A stretch of DNA of 64,000 bases from Pseudovibrio brasiliensis. Its GTDB lineage: Bacteria > Pseudomonadota > Alphaproteobacteria > Rhizobiales > Stappiaceae. This document shows, piece by piece, positions 34,761 to 43,881 of this stretch. The translations under genes and the position numbers were made by a program. The notes under the pieces were generated by a model that ran no database searches, was not told where the DNA came from, and saw only the letters and a list, made by a program, of their open reading frames with translations. The DNA lies in assembly GCF_018282095.1 (NCBI RefSeq), contig NZ_CP074126.1, forward strand, positions 1,002,501-1,066,500, given 5' to 3'. Numbering within the stretch: position 1 is the stretch's first letter; every line of letters starts with the position of its first letter.

Positions 34761-35981
34761 ATGAGGACTAAACTGCTATTCGCAATGGCTGCAAGCGCAG
34801 CCGCACTAATGGGCGCATCAGCTGCACAATCAGCAGAACTGCACTTCATCCGTTGTGGGGACAACGGTTTGGATCAGGATCGCAAGGTTATCGCAGCGTT
34901 TGAGGAAAAATTCCCGGGCAACACCGTCAACATGGAAAGCCTTCCATGGGGCACCTGTCAGGATAAGTCTCTGAAACTTGCATCCGCTGGCAGCCCACCA
35001 TCCGTATCTTACATGGGCTCGCGCACACTCAAGCAGCTGGCAGACAACAACCTGGTTGTTGACGTGAAGATCTCTGAAGATCAGCAGAAAGCGTATCAGC
35101 CAGGCGTGCTGAACACCGTGAGCTATCGCGACAAGTTCTGGGGCTTCCCACGGGCATTTTCTACCAAGGGTCTGTTCCTGAACTGTGACATCTTCGAAGA
35201 AGCCGGTCTTGCTTGTGAAGCACCTAAGACCTGGGATGAGATGTACACCGCTGCAAAGGCGATCAAGGACAAAACCGGTAAAGCAGGTGTCGGTCTGGCC
35301 GGTAAAGACTTCGACAACACCATGCACCAGTTCCTGAACTACCTGTATTCCAATGGTGGTCAGGTGATTGATCCATCCACCAACGAAATCACGCTGAACT
35401 CCCAGAACACTTTGGAAACACTGAAGTTCTACGGCAAGCTGGTAGACGTTGCACAGGACGGTCCAACCGCATTTGAACGCACGCAGGTCCGTGATCTGTT
35501 CAACGACAACAAAGTCGGCATGTACATCGATGGCCCATGGGCGCGCGGTCAGCATAAAGAAGGCATCACAACCAAGGTTGCGCCGATCCCAGCTGGTCCA
35601 AACGGTGTGAGCGGTACACTTCTGATCACCGACTCCCTCGCAGTATTCAAAGGCTCCGGTCATGAAGAACTGGCGATGGAATTTGCGCGCATGATGACCT
35701 CCGGTGAATCCCAGTACACGCTGGACAGCCCGGACGGTTGGGGTCTGACGCCAATCCTCAAGTACGAAGAGCTTGGCTGGGAAAAGCCATTCTACAAGGA
35801 CGACCCATACTGGGCTGTCTTCGTAGACTCCATCCCAACCGGTGGTCCGGAGCCTCTCTTTGTTGATTACAAAGCGATGCAGACAACCATCAACTCCATG
35901 ATTCAGGGCATCATCCTGAAGGACGATACTGCTGAAAACCTGGTGGCAATCGCCGCTGAAGAACTCGAAGAGTTCAAGTAA
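34761..35981 (+). CDS. Extracellular solute-binding protein of the sugar ABC transporter
   Basis: 406 residues with a classical signal peptide (about 1-24, ending AAQSAE). The mature part is a family 1 solute-binding protein (AAFEEKFPGNTVNMESLPWG, PIPAGPNGVSG, AMEFARMMTSGESQ). It presents the sugar to the two permeases. By context the ligand is GlcNAc/GalNAc or their oligosaccharides; this is inference. Strong ribosome binding site (GGGAGGAGAAACC). Confidence 0.92.
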   Translation: MRTKLLFAMAASAAALMGASAAQSAELHFIRCGDNGLDQDRKVIAAFEEKFPGNTVNMESLPWGTCQDKSLKLASAGSPPSVSYMGSRTLKQLADNNLVVDVKISEDQQKAYQPGVLNTVSYRDKFWGFPRAFSTKGLFLNCDIFEEAGLACEAPKTWDEMYTAAKAIKDKTGKAGVGLAGKDFDNTMHQFLNYLYSNGGQVIDPSTNEITLNSQNTLETLKFYGKLVDVAQDGPTAFERTQVRDLFNDNKVGMYIDGPWARGQHKEGITTKVAPIPAGPNGVSGTLLITDSLAVFKGSGHEELAMEFARMMTSGESQYTLDSPDGWGLTPILKYEELGWEKPFYKDDPYWAVFVDSIPTGGPEPLFVDYKAMQTTINSMIQGIILKDDTAENLVAIAAEELEEFK

Positions 35982-36043
35982 GCAAAACCCGGAGAGGCTG
36001 CCCGCAGCCTCTCCCCGTTATCAAGCGCGAGAAGACGAATATT

Positions 36044-37144
36044 ATGGCCACGCTTCAGCTACAAAACATCGTAAAATCATTTGGACCAACAACCGTATTG
36101 AAGGACGTCAACCTGTCCATTGAGGACAAGGAGTTCGTCGTCTTCGTTGGCCCCTCTGGCTGCGGAAAAACAACTTTGTTGCGCATCGTGGCAGGTTTGG
36201 AAATAGCCTCCGAAGGGTCCATCATCATTGATGGCAAAGATGTTTCCGATGACCATCCCATTGATCGCGGAATCTCCATGGTGTTCCAGAGCTATGCGCT
36301 CTATCCTCACCTCTCAGTTTTTGAAAACATCGCCTTCCCACTGCGCGTTGCCAAACGCCCGGAAGATGAGATCAAGGACCGTGTCCATAAAGCCGCTGCC
36401 ATTTTGCAGCTGGAAGAGCGCCTGGAGCACAAGCCTGGCCAGCTCTCCGGTGGTCAGCGCCAGCGTGTTGCCATTGGCCGGTCCATCGTTCGCAATCCAA
36501 AAGTGTTCCTGTTCGACGAGCCGCTCTCAAACCTTGATGCAGCGCTGCGCGGGGACATGCGCGTAGAACTCTCAAAACTCCACAAAAGCCTCGACACCAC
36601 AATGATTTACGTGACCCACGATCAGGTGGAAGCCATGACTATGGCTGACCGCATCGTGGTGCTCAACGGTGGTGTGGTGGAACAGTGCGGCACCCCGATG
36701 GATCTCTACCTGCACCCGCGCAACAAGTTCGTGGCAGGCTTCATCGGCCATCCCAAAATGAACTTCGTATCTGCCATGGTCAGCCGTGTGGAAGACCGCA
36801 TGCTGCACGTGCAGCTGCAAGACGGCGGCCTCATGAGCCTGCCTGTCGCATGTCAGAACATCAAAGCAGGCGACAATGTCGAAATCGGCATCCGTCCTGA
36901 GCACATGCAGCTGGATGACAACGGCCCAATCGCCATGCATGTTGAAGTACTGGAGCGCCTCGGTGCCCATTCCATCGCCTATGGCAAAGTCAATGGCGAC
37001 AACGCTTTCTGCGCCTCGCTTCCGGGTATGGCGGAAATTCCGGAAGGCACAACCATTAAACTCAACGTCAAGCCGGAAGATGCCTACGTCTTTGATGCAG
37101 ATGGGCTTGCACAGCAGCGTCTTGGCGCGCTGGAACTCGCATAG
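36044..37144 (+). CDS. Sugar ABC transporter ATPase (UgpC/MalK type)
   Basis: 366 residues. Walker A GPSGCGKT at 36-43, Q-loop MVFQSYALYPH, signature LSGGQRQRVAIGR, Walker B VFLFDEPLSNLDA, H-loop YVTHDQVEAMT, and the C-terminal regulatory TOBE domain (GIRPEHM). Powers the importer encoded just upstream. Confidence 0.94.
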   Translation: MATLQLQNIVKSFGPTTVLKDVNLSIEDKEFVVFVGPSGCGKTTLLRIVAGLEIASEGSIIIDGKDVSDDHPIDRGISMVFQSYALYPHLSVFENIAFPLRVAKRPEDEIKDRVHKAAAILQLEERLEHKPGQLSGGQRQRVAIGRSIVRNPKVFLFDEPLSNLDAALRGDMRVELSKLHKSLDTTMIYVTHDQVEAMTMADRIVVLNGGVVEQCGTPMDLYLHPRNKFVAGFIGHPKMNFVSAMVSRVEDRMLHVQLQDGGLMSLPVACQNIKAGDNVEIGIRPEHMQLDDNGPIAMHVEVLERLGAHSIAYGKVNGDNAFCASLPGMAEIPEGTTIKLNVKPEDAYVFDADGLAQQRLGALELA

Positions 37145-37153
37145 GAGAAACAC

Positions 37154-38338
37154 ATGCGTATCATCGTTGTTGGTTTGGGTTTGCGGGCTGTTAGCGTTCT
37201 GGAAAGACTGCAGGCACATATGAGCGAAGCGGAAGTGGTGGCCTATGTAGACCCCAAACCGCACCAGATTGAGCGCCTCAAAAATCATGAGGCCATCAAG
37301 CCTTACGACACTCTGGAAGAGATGCTGGCCGGTGAGAAAGCGGACCTTCTGTTCGTCAGCTCACCAAACCACATGCATCTGGAGCATATTCGTCTGGGTC
37401 TGGAAGCTGGCATTCGCATGTTCGCTGAAAAGCCAGTCGTGATCTCCATGGAAGAAACCATGGAACTGGCAGAGCTGCTCTCAAAGCATGGCGCCGATCA
37501 GGTACTCATCGGCCTGGTCCTCCGCTATGCTCAGCATGCAAGAGACCTTCGTGCCGCACAGGCTGCAGGGCAGATTGGCGATGTGGTGTCCATCGAGGCC
37601 AACGAACATATCGCGCCCTATCACGGTGCCTTCTTCATGCGGGATTGGCGCCGCCATGAGAAATATTCCGGCGGCTTCATGCTGGAAAAATGCTGCCATG
37701 ACCTCGACATTTACAACATGGTCACCGGCTCACGCCCAACCCGCGTTGCAAGCTTTGGCGGCAGAAAATCCTTTGTTCCGAGCAATGCACCGGCAAAAGA
37801 TGCAGATACGCAGGTGTATCATGTGAAGGAGTCCATCTGGGAAGCAGCGGAAGATCCGTTCCTTTCCGATGGCGATATCGTCGACCACCAAACCGCAATC
37901 CTCGAATACGAGAGCGGCGCCACCATGGCCTTCCACACCAACATCAACGTACCGGATGAACATCGCCGGTTCTGCGTGATTGGCACCAAAGGCATGGCGG
38001 AAGGCGACTTCGTGCGCGGTTATCTGAAAGTGACTGATGCCCACACCCGCGGCATATTGGTGGACGAAGATTACAACAAGTCCATTGACCGTCCCGGCGC
38101 ACACTACGGCGCTGATGACATGATGTGTCAGGACCTCTGTGCGTATCTGCGCGGTGAAATGGACAGCCTGCCGGTTTCCGTCGTGGACGCACTGGAAGCA
38201 GGCGTTGCCGCACTGGCATTGGATCAGGCGCGCACCACCGGTCAGGTTGTGGATCTGACCTCCTACTGGGAAAAATTTGACAGTTTCGACCTGCGGGGAA
38301 CCGCAGCAACAACAAAAAAGATGGAATCAATACAGTGA
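37154..38338 (+). CDS. Gfo/Idh/MocA-family oxidoreductase
   Basis: 394 residues. N-terminal Rossmann motif VVGLGLRAVSVLE (about 5-17), catalytic EKP motif (AEKPVVIS) and GGFMLEKCCHDLDIYNMV, typical of sugar oxidoreductases using NAD(P). The substrate is not evident: it could oxidise or epimerise an amino sugar or a glycan-derived uronate. Good ribosome binding site (AGGAGAAACAC). Its stop overlaps the GTG start of the next gene. Confidence 0.86.
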   Translation: MRIIVVGLGLRAVSVLERLQAHMSEAEVVAYVDPKPHQIERLKNHEAIKPYDTLEEMLAGEKADLLFVSSPNHMHLEHIRLGLEAGIRMFAEKPVVISMEETMELAELLSKHGADQVLIGLVLRYAQHARDLRAAQAAGQIGDVVSIEANEHIAPYHGAFFMRDWRRHEKYSGGFMLEKCCHDLDIYNMVTGSRPTRVASFGGRKSFVPSNAPAKDADTQVYHVKESIWEAAEDPFLSDGDIVDHQTAILEYESGATMAFHTNINVPDEHRRFCVIGTKGMAEGDFVRGYLKVTDAHTRGILVDEDYNKSIDRPGAHYGADDMMCQDLCAYLRGEMDSLPVSVVDALEAGVAALALDQARTTGQVVDLTSYWEKFDSFDLRGTAATTKKMESIQ

Positions 38339-39345
38339 CCAAACTCCCCGGCGCGTACATGCGTGCTGAGATCGATCAGGCAATTCCAGCATTTGCTGAA
38401 GGCGTTCTTCAGGACCTTTCTGCAAGTGTCAAAGCAGCAGCACTGGACAAGCTCGACGCGTTTTACACAATTGCGCGTGGAAGCTCAGATGCCGCCGCCA
38501 ACCTGATCTCCTATGAACTGATGGCTGAATTGCAAAAGCCGGTAACAACCTTGCCGCCCTCTGTGTTCAGCCTGGGGAATGGATTGCAGCTGGGCAATGC
38601 TGGCGCGCTTTTTTTCTCCCAATCCGGGGGAAGTAAGGATCTCGTCAGCGCTGCAATCGGGTTCAAAAATGCGGGCGGTAAAACGCTCGCCATTACCAAC
38701 ACACCCGGCTCTCCGCTGGCAGTCGAAGCGGATGCCTTTGTCGATATCAAAGCAGGGCTGGAACAAGCCGTTCCTGCCACCAAAACAGTCATCTGCACCA
38801 TCGCTGCCGGAATGGCTCTTCTGGCAGCGCTCAAACCGGATTACACCAAAGCCTGCGAAGCAGCAGCCAGAGCCATGCTAGCCAGCGCTGATGCCAAACT
38901 GGAACAGGCTGATCAGATCATCGAGGCTGTAAAGTCTACACCGCACGTCTATGTCATCGGGCGTGGATGCGGGTTCGGCGCTGCCCATGAAGTGGCGCTG
39001 AAACTGAAGGAAACCACGGCTATTCATGCCGAGGCGTACTCCGCAGCTGAGGTGTTGCACGGCCCACTGCAACTGGCAACGAAACCGCTCTGTGTCCTCA
39101 TTTTGGATACGGGAGAAGAAGTCAGTAACCAGAGCCTGAGCCTGGCTGAAGAGCGGTTCCGCTCTGTTGGCGCAAATGTTTTCCGCCTGACACCAGAAAC
39201 CGTTGGTGCGCAGGGCCTTACTCCCGCAGCAAGTTCCGCCATGCTGCTGCGTGCATTGTACCCAGTGATTTTGGAAATTGCTCTCCAGTTGGGTCTGGAT
39301 CCAGACCAACCGGAAACACTTTCTAAGGTTACTGTAACTATTTGA
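38335..39345 (+). CDS. SIS-domain glucosamine-6-phosphate deaminase (NagB-II/GlmS-like)
   Basis: 336 residues from a GTG that overlaps the previous stop (GTGA); an ATG at 38359 (MRAEIDQ) is an alternative that matches usual family starts better. Two SIS domains: IARGSSDAAANLISYE (about 47-62), FFSQSGGSKDLV, and VIGRGCGFGAAHEVALKLKETTAIHAEAYSAAEVLHGP. It lacks the glutaminase domain of GlmS, as in NagB-II enzymes, which convert glucosamine-6-P to fructose-6-P and ammonia. Confidence 0.85.
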   Translation: MTKLPGAYMRAEIDQAIPAFAEGVLQDLSASVKAAALDKLDAFYTIARGSSDAAANLISYELMAELQKPVTTLPPSVFSLGNGLQLGNAGALFFSQSGGSKDLVSAAIGFKNAGGKTLAITNTPGSPLAVEADAFVDIKAGLEQAVPATKTVICTIAAGMALLAALKPDYTKACEAAARAMLASADAKLEQADQIIEAVKSTPHVYVIGRGCGFGAAHEVALKLKETTAIHAEAYSAAEVLHGPLQLATKPLCVLILDTGEEVSNQSLSLAEERFRSVGANVFRLTPETVGAQGLTPAASSAMLLRALYPVILEIALQLGLDPDQPETLSKVTVTI

Positions 39346-39365
39346 TTTTATGAAGGAATGCTGCG

Positions 39366-40472
39366 ATGGTCGATCTGACCAAATGGGCAACTACGCGCGA
39401 AATTCAGGCGCAACCGCAAATCTGGGCAAGCTGGGGGCAGGAGTTTTCTACCCGCCTCAGTGACCTGAGCGAGTGGGTCGCCAACTCAGGCGCAACGGAA
39501 GTTTGGTTCTGTGGTGCAGGCACATCAGCCTATATTGGCGACCTTCTGTGCAGAGCGTTGGACGCGACCTCCGTGTTGCCAATGCGTTCGGTTCCTTCAA
39601 CTGATCTGGTCAGCGCACCGCATGCGTTCAAACGCAACGGTGTGATCCCGCTGGTCGTTTCCTTCGGTCGCTCCGGCAACTCCACCGAGTCCATTGGCAC
39701 GCTGGACCTGCTGGACGCGATCTTCCCAGAAGCTCCACGGCTGAACATCACCTGCAACAAGGATAGTGCTCTGGCAACCCGTCAGCCTGCCTCACAGGCC
39801 AGCCAGCGTGTGATTGTGTTGCCGGACGAATGCCACGACAGCGGCTTCGCCATGACCTCCAGCTTCACCACCATGATCCTGACGGCCATGGCTGTCTTTG
39901 GACAGGAAACACCAGAAGAGTTCGCCGCCAACATGAACGAGATCAGCCACGCAGCTGAAATCGTGCTGGCAGAGGCGGATCAGCTGGTGGGCAAACTCAC
40001 CATCCCGCAGCGCGCTGTATTCGTGGGGTCCGGCCCTCTGGCTTTTGTTGCCCGTGAAAGTGCGCTGAAGGTGATGGAACTGGCCGCGGGTAAAATCCCA
40101 TCTATCTGGGACAGCTCTCTTGGCTTCCGGCATGGGCCAAAGTCGTTCGTGGATGACCAGACCAAGGTCTTCGTGTTCCTCTCCAACAACCTCCACTCCC
40201 GCCGCTATGATGAAGATCTGGCAGATGAGGTGAAGGCACAGTTTGGTGAGCAAACCGTGGTGACCATTGGCAACTCCGCCAAGGCGGATGTGCATATTCC
40301 ATGCAAACTGGAGGATGGCTGGATGTCCGTCCTCACGGTACTCATTGCCCAGTGGCTGGGTGTGGCATGGTCCAATCAACTTGGTTTCAACGTCGACAAT
40401 CCGTTTGAAGGGCAGGGCACGCTGACCCGCGTGGTCTCGGGCGTCAAGCTCTACGCACTGGAAGAGGCCTGA
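39366..40472 (+). CDS. agaS: AgaS-like SIS-domain galactosamine-6-phosphate deaminase/isomerase
   Basis: 368 residues, two SIS domains: VWFCGAGTSAYIGDLLCRAL (about 46-65), VVSFGRSGNSTESIG, and VGSGPLAFVARESALKVMELAAGKIPSIWDSSLGFRHGPKSFV. AgaS forms tagatose-6-phosphate and ammonia from galactosamine-6-phosphate. Side by side with a NagB-II-like gene, it implies that the operon handles both GlcNAc and GalNAc. 21 bp after the previous gene, 1 bp before the kinase. Confidence 0.87.
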   Translation: MVDLTKWATTREIQAQPQIWASWGQEFSTRLSDLSEWVANSGATEVWFCGAGTSAYIGDLLCRALDATSVLPMRSVPSTDLVSAPHAFKRNGVIPLVVSFGRSGNSTESIGTLDLLDAIFPEAPRLNITCNKDSALATRQPASQASQRVIVLPDECHDSGFAMTSSFTTMILTAMAVFGQETPEEFAANMNEISHAAEIVLAEADQLVGKLTIPQRAVFVGSGPLAFVARESALKVMELAAGKIPSIWDSSLGFRHGPKSFVDDQTKVFVFLSNNLHSRRYDEDLADEVKAQFGEQTVVTIGNSAKADVHIPCKLEDGWMSVLTVLIAQWLGVAWSNQLGFNVDNPFEGQGTLTRVVSGVKLYALEEA

Positions 40473-40473
40473 T

Positions 40474-41409
40474 ATGGTTCGAGCAGGTGGCATAGATCTG
40501 GGCGGCACCAAAATCGAGGCAACCGCCTTTGATAGTGACTGGGCCATGGTTGAAACCAAACGTATCCCAACGCCGCAGGATTCCTATGAAAATCTGGTAG
40601 ATGCCCTCTGTGAGATGGTGATCTGGCTGGAAGAAACCGCAGGCTCCAAAGGCCTGCCGGTGGGCGTTGGTATTCCCGGGTTCCATTCCAAGCGAACCGG
40701 CAAGTTCCTCACCGCCAACCTGCTCGCCTCGGGACGCACTGTTCATCAGGACCTGATCGACAAACTGGGCAGAGCCGTCGCGTTTGAAAACGACTGCAAC
40801 TGCTTTGCCCTCTCAGAAGCCATGCTTGGGGCTGGTCGCAGCTACGCCAGCGTCTTCGGCCTGATCGTCGGCACCGGCGTTGGCGGCGGATACTGCTCAA
40901 ACGGGACCCTGATTTCAGGTCTCAACGGTGCTGCCGGAGAGTACGGTCACCTCGGCATTCCATACATGACCATCAAGGAGCTTGGGCTCGATGGCATCCA
41001 ATGTGGCTGTGGTCGCACAGGTTGCTTTGAAACCTACCTCGCTGGCCCCGGAATGCGCCGTCTCGCAAAGCACGTCATCGGTAAGGATGTAGATGCGCAG
41101 ACCATCACCACAGCAGCCGCTGCTGGTGATCCACAGATGCAGGAAGTCATGCGCATATGGGCGCGCATTGCAGCTGAGCTGGTTGCCGCGCTCCAATGCA
41201 CAGTGGACCCGGACTGTATCGTGCTCGGCGGTGGCCTTTCCAAGATCCCGAACATCGACCGGATCATCTCCGAAGCTCTGTCCGACCATTTGCTGGACCA
41301 GACAGAGCCACCGGAAATCCGCGTTGCCGAATATGGCGACAGCAGCGGTACGCGCGGCGCGGCCCTTGCTGCCGTTCAAAACTACGAAATACTGGAGGAA
41401 GCGTCATGA
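40474..41409 (+). CDS. ROK-family N-acetylhexosamine kinase
   Basis: 311 residues. ATP-binding GGIDLGGTKIEATAF (about 5-19), ENDCNCFALSEA with the catalytic Asp, GTGVGGGYCSNG, and the zinc motif CGCGRTGCFE. ROK kinases phosphorylate GlcNAc, GalNAc or ManNAc at O6. Its product feeds NagA encoded two genes on. The stop overlaps the next start (ATGA). Confidence 0.9.
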   Translation: MVRAGGIDLGGTKIEATAFDSDWAMVETKRIPTPQDSYENLVDALCEMVIWLEETAGSKGLPVGVGIPGFHSKRTGKFLTANLLASGRTVHQDLIDKLGRAVAFENDCNCFALSEAMLGAGRSYASVFGLIVGTGVGGGYCSNGTLISGLNGAAGEYGHLGIPYMTIKELGLDGIQCGCGRTGCFETYLAGPGMRRLAKHVIGKDVDAQTITTAAAAGDPQMQEVMRIWARIAAELVAALQCTVDPDCIVLGGGLSKIPNIDRIISEALSDHLLDQTEPPEIRVAEYGDSSGTRGAALAAVQNYEILEEAS

Positions 41410-42719
41410 GCAATCCACTGCTTGAGGTGATCACTGCCAACCGTGCAGGCGCCAGAGTTGCGCTTCCTTCCATCTGCTCCGCACAACCGGATGTCATCCT
41501 CGCTTCCGCTCTGCTCGCTGCAGAAAAGAACGCGACCTTGCTGCTGGAAGCCACCAGCAATCAGGTCAATCAGGATGGCGGCTACACAGGCATGAAGCCT
41601 GCTGATTTCGTCAGCTATGTCAAAGGCATTTGCGCCACTGCCGGATTACCGGAAGACTCGTTGATCCTCGGCGGTGACCACCTCGGCCCTCAAGCCTGGC
41701 GTTCCATGCCTGCTGATCGGGCCATGGCCAAAGCCAAAGAGCTGATGAAAGCTTATGTGCAGGCTGGCTTCACCAAAATCCATCTGGACTGCTCCGAAGG
41801 CTGCGCAGGTGAAGACGCTCAGGTCGGTGACGAGTTAAGCGCCAGCCGCGCAGCAGAACTGGCAGCAGTCTGCGAACAATTTGCTTCAGACCCAACCCGC
41901 CTCAACTACATTGTCGGTACCGAAGTTCCTCCTCCCGGAGGTGCGCGTGAGGAAGGCGAAGCTCATGGCATTGAGCCAACCCCACCCGCGCGTGCCTCCC
42001 GTACCTTGCAGATGCACTTTGAGAAGTTCGATGAGCTGGGCCTGCACGCCGCCAAAGCCCGCATTTGCGGACTTGTCGTTCAGCCGGGCGTCGAGTTCTC
42101 ACCCTTCCACATCGACCATCTGCCAGCAGACGACGGGAAAGCCCTGCGCGCTGCATTGGACCCGTTCACGAACGTGGTGTTCGAAGCGCACAGCACCGAC
42201 TATCAGCTGGACAACGCGTTCCCACGCCTCGCCAACATGGGCTTTGCAATCCTCAAAGTCGGTCCCGCGCTCACCTTCGCCTATCGTCAGGCGATCTACG
42301 CACTCGATCAGATGCTTGACTGGCTGGAAGAGGACAAACGCACAGCTCCAAAAATCTCGAAAATTCTGGAAACCGAGATGCTGTCAGAGCCCAAATATTG
42401 GCGTTCTCATTATCAGGGCTCGGATCAGGAGCTACGCCTGCTGCGCCACTTTAGTTATGCAGATCGCATTCGGTATTACTGGCCGCAGGAGAAGGTGCAG
42501 GATGCCCTTAAGGCACTCTTCGCAGCCCTTCAAACCCACAAGATTCCAGAAACACTGCTGCTTCAACTGTTTGCATCTCAAATTGTTGAACGTGCGCGGG
42601 CTTTGCAGAGCCATGGTTTTGGCATAGAGAAGGCGCTCGTGCTTGCTGAAATCCAGCAGGCATTGGACCCCTATTTCTTTGAGAGAGTTGAGACACCTCA
42701 GCTTGAGGAGGCTCTATGA
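41406..42719 (+). CDS. gatZ: GatZ/KbaZ/AgaZ-family tagatose-phosphate pathway protein
   Basis: 437 residues from the ATG at 41406 overlapping the kinase stop. Family signatures include ANRAGARVALPSICSAQPDV, LEATSNQVNQDGGYTGM, LGGDHLGPQAW and EAHSTDYQ. GatZ/KbaZ was described as the non-catalytic subunit of tagatose-1,6-bisphosphate aldolase; in some proteobacterial GalNAc loci the homologue AgaZ is proposed as tagatose-6-phosphate kinase. No GatY/KbaY catalytic partner is encoded here, so the AgaZ reading is attractive. Confidence 0.88.
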   Translation: MSNPLLEVITANRAGARVALPSICSAQPDVILASALLAAEKNATLLLEATSNQVNQDGGYTGMKPADFVSYVKGICATAGLPEDSLILGGDHLGPQAWRSMPADRAMAKAKELMKAYVQAGFTKIHLDCSEGCAGEDAQVGDELSASRAAELAAVCEQFASDPTRLNYIVGTEVPPPGGAREEGEAHGIEPTPPARASRTLQMHFEKFDELGLHAAKARICGLVVQPGVEFSPFHIDHLPADDGKALRAALDPFTNVVFEAHSTDYQLDNAFPRLANMGFAILKVGPALTFAYRQAIYALDQMLDWLEEDKRTAPKISKILETEMLSEPKYWRSHYQGSDQELRLLRHFSYADRIRYYWPQEKVQDALKALFAALQTHKIPETLLLQLFASQIVERARALQSHGFGIEKALVLAEIQQALDPYFFERVETPQLEEAL

Positions 42720-43861
42720 GCACCGCACCGGGCAACCAAGATATCTGGCTGAGCCCAGATCAGCTGTTTGACGGGCAGAACCTGCTGACTGATACCGCCG
42801 TTCATCTGGTGAACGGCAAGTGCGCAGGCCTGTCTTCAGCGGACCAGTTGCCCACTGATGCGACAGTGAAAAAGATCTCAGGTCTCATCACACCGGGTTT
42901 CTTTGATATCCAGATCAACGGCGGCGGCGGTGTCCTTTATAACACCACGCCAACACCAGAAGGTCTGGCAGCAATCGCTGATGCCCACCGACAGTTCGGC
43001 ACCACGGCCTTGCTGCCAACAGTCATCACCGATGCACCGCAGGTGCTGGAAGAGGCTGTTGAGGCCATGAAGGATGCCTATGGCGCCCATGGCATCAAAG
43101 GCATTCACATCGAAGGTCCACACATCAGTGTGGAACGCAAAGGCACCCACGAAGCCAGCTGGGTCCGCCCGCTCAATAAGCGCAGTTTGGAACTGGTCCG
43201 CGACCTGCGGGATCGGGACATCCCTGTTTTGGTGACAGTTGCACCAGAAGGCGTGGCCAAAGGTGACGTTGCCAGACTGGTTGAGATGGGCGCAGTGGTT
43301 TCTATCGGCCATACCGATGCAGGTGCAGCACAGATCAAACCAGTTTTGGAGGAGGGGGCCAACCTCTTCACGCACCTGTTCAACGGCATGTCCCAGATGG
43401 TCAACCGCGAGCCGGGAGCTGTCGGAACAGGCATCAACAGCACCGCTTATTGCTCGCTGATCGTGGATGGACACCACGTGGCCGACGACATGCTGCGCCT
43501 TGCCATGCGCGCGCGTCCTGTCAAAGACCACATGATCATCATCAGCGATGCCATGCCAACCGTAGGTGGACCGGACAACTTCGATCTCTACGGTCATCAG
43601 GTCTATCTGGAAGACGGCAAGCTCATAAACAAAGCCGGATCTCTGGCCGGAGCGCACGTCACCATGTTTGAGTCTGTAGCCCGCATGATCAACACGCTTG
43701 AGTGCCCTGCTGAAGAAGTCCTGCGCATGGGCCTCTCCAACCCTGCAGCGCTGATGGGCCTGACCCAGTCCGTCGCCAATCTGGAAACCGCAGATGTCGA
43801 AGACCTTCTGCTGATCGCTCCGGACTACAGCTCCTTCACGTTCCTCTCGCAGATGATCTGA
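42716..43861 (+). CDS. nagA: N-acetylglucosamine-6-phosphate deacetylase
   Basis: 381 residues, amidohydrolase fold. Metal and substrate motifs: PGFFDIQINGGGG, GIHIEGPHIS (metal Glu), VSIGHTDAGAAQ and THLFNGMSQM (metal His), and catalytic Asp in IIISDAMPTVGG. It removes acetate from GlcNAc-6-P, or from GalNAc-6-P if acting as AgaA. Last gene of the operon, 4-bp overlap with gatZ. Confidence 0.94.
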   Translation: MSTAPGNQDIWLSPDQLFDGQNLLTDTAVHLVNGKCAGLSSADQLPTDATVKKISGLITPGFFDIQINGGGGVLYNTTPTPEGLAAIADAHRQFGTTALLPTVITDAPQVLEEAVEAMKDAYGAHGIKGIHIEGPHISVERKGTHEASWVRPLNKRSLELVRDLRDRDIPVLVTVAPEGVAKGDVARLVEMGAVVSIGHTDAGAAQIKPVLEEGANLFTHLFNGMSQMVNREPGAVGTGINSTAYCSLIVDGHHVADDMLRLAMRARPVKDHMIIISDAMPTVGGPDNFDLYGHQVYLEDGKLINKAGSLAGAHVTMFESVARMINTLECPAEEVLRMGLSNPAALMGLTQSVANLETADVEDLLLIAPDYSSFTFLSQMI

Positions 43862-43881
43862 ACCCCGCGAGAGGATATTCC

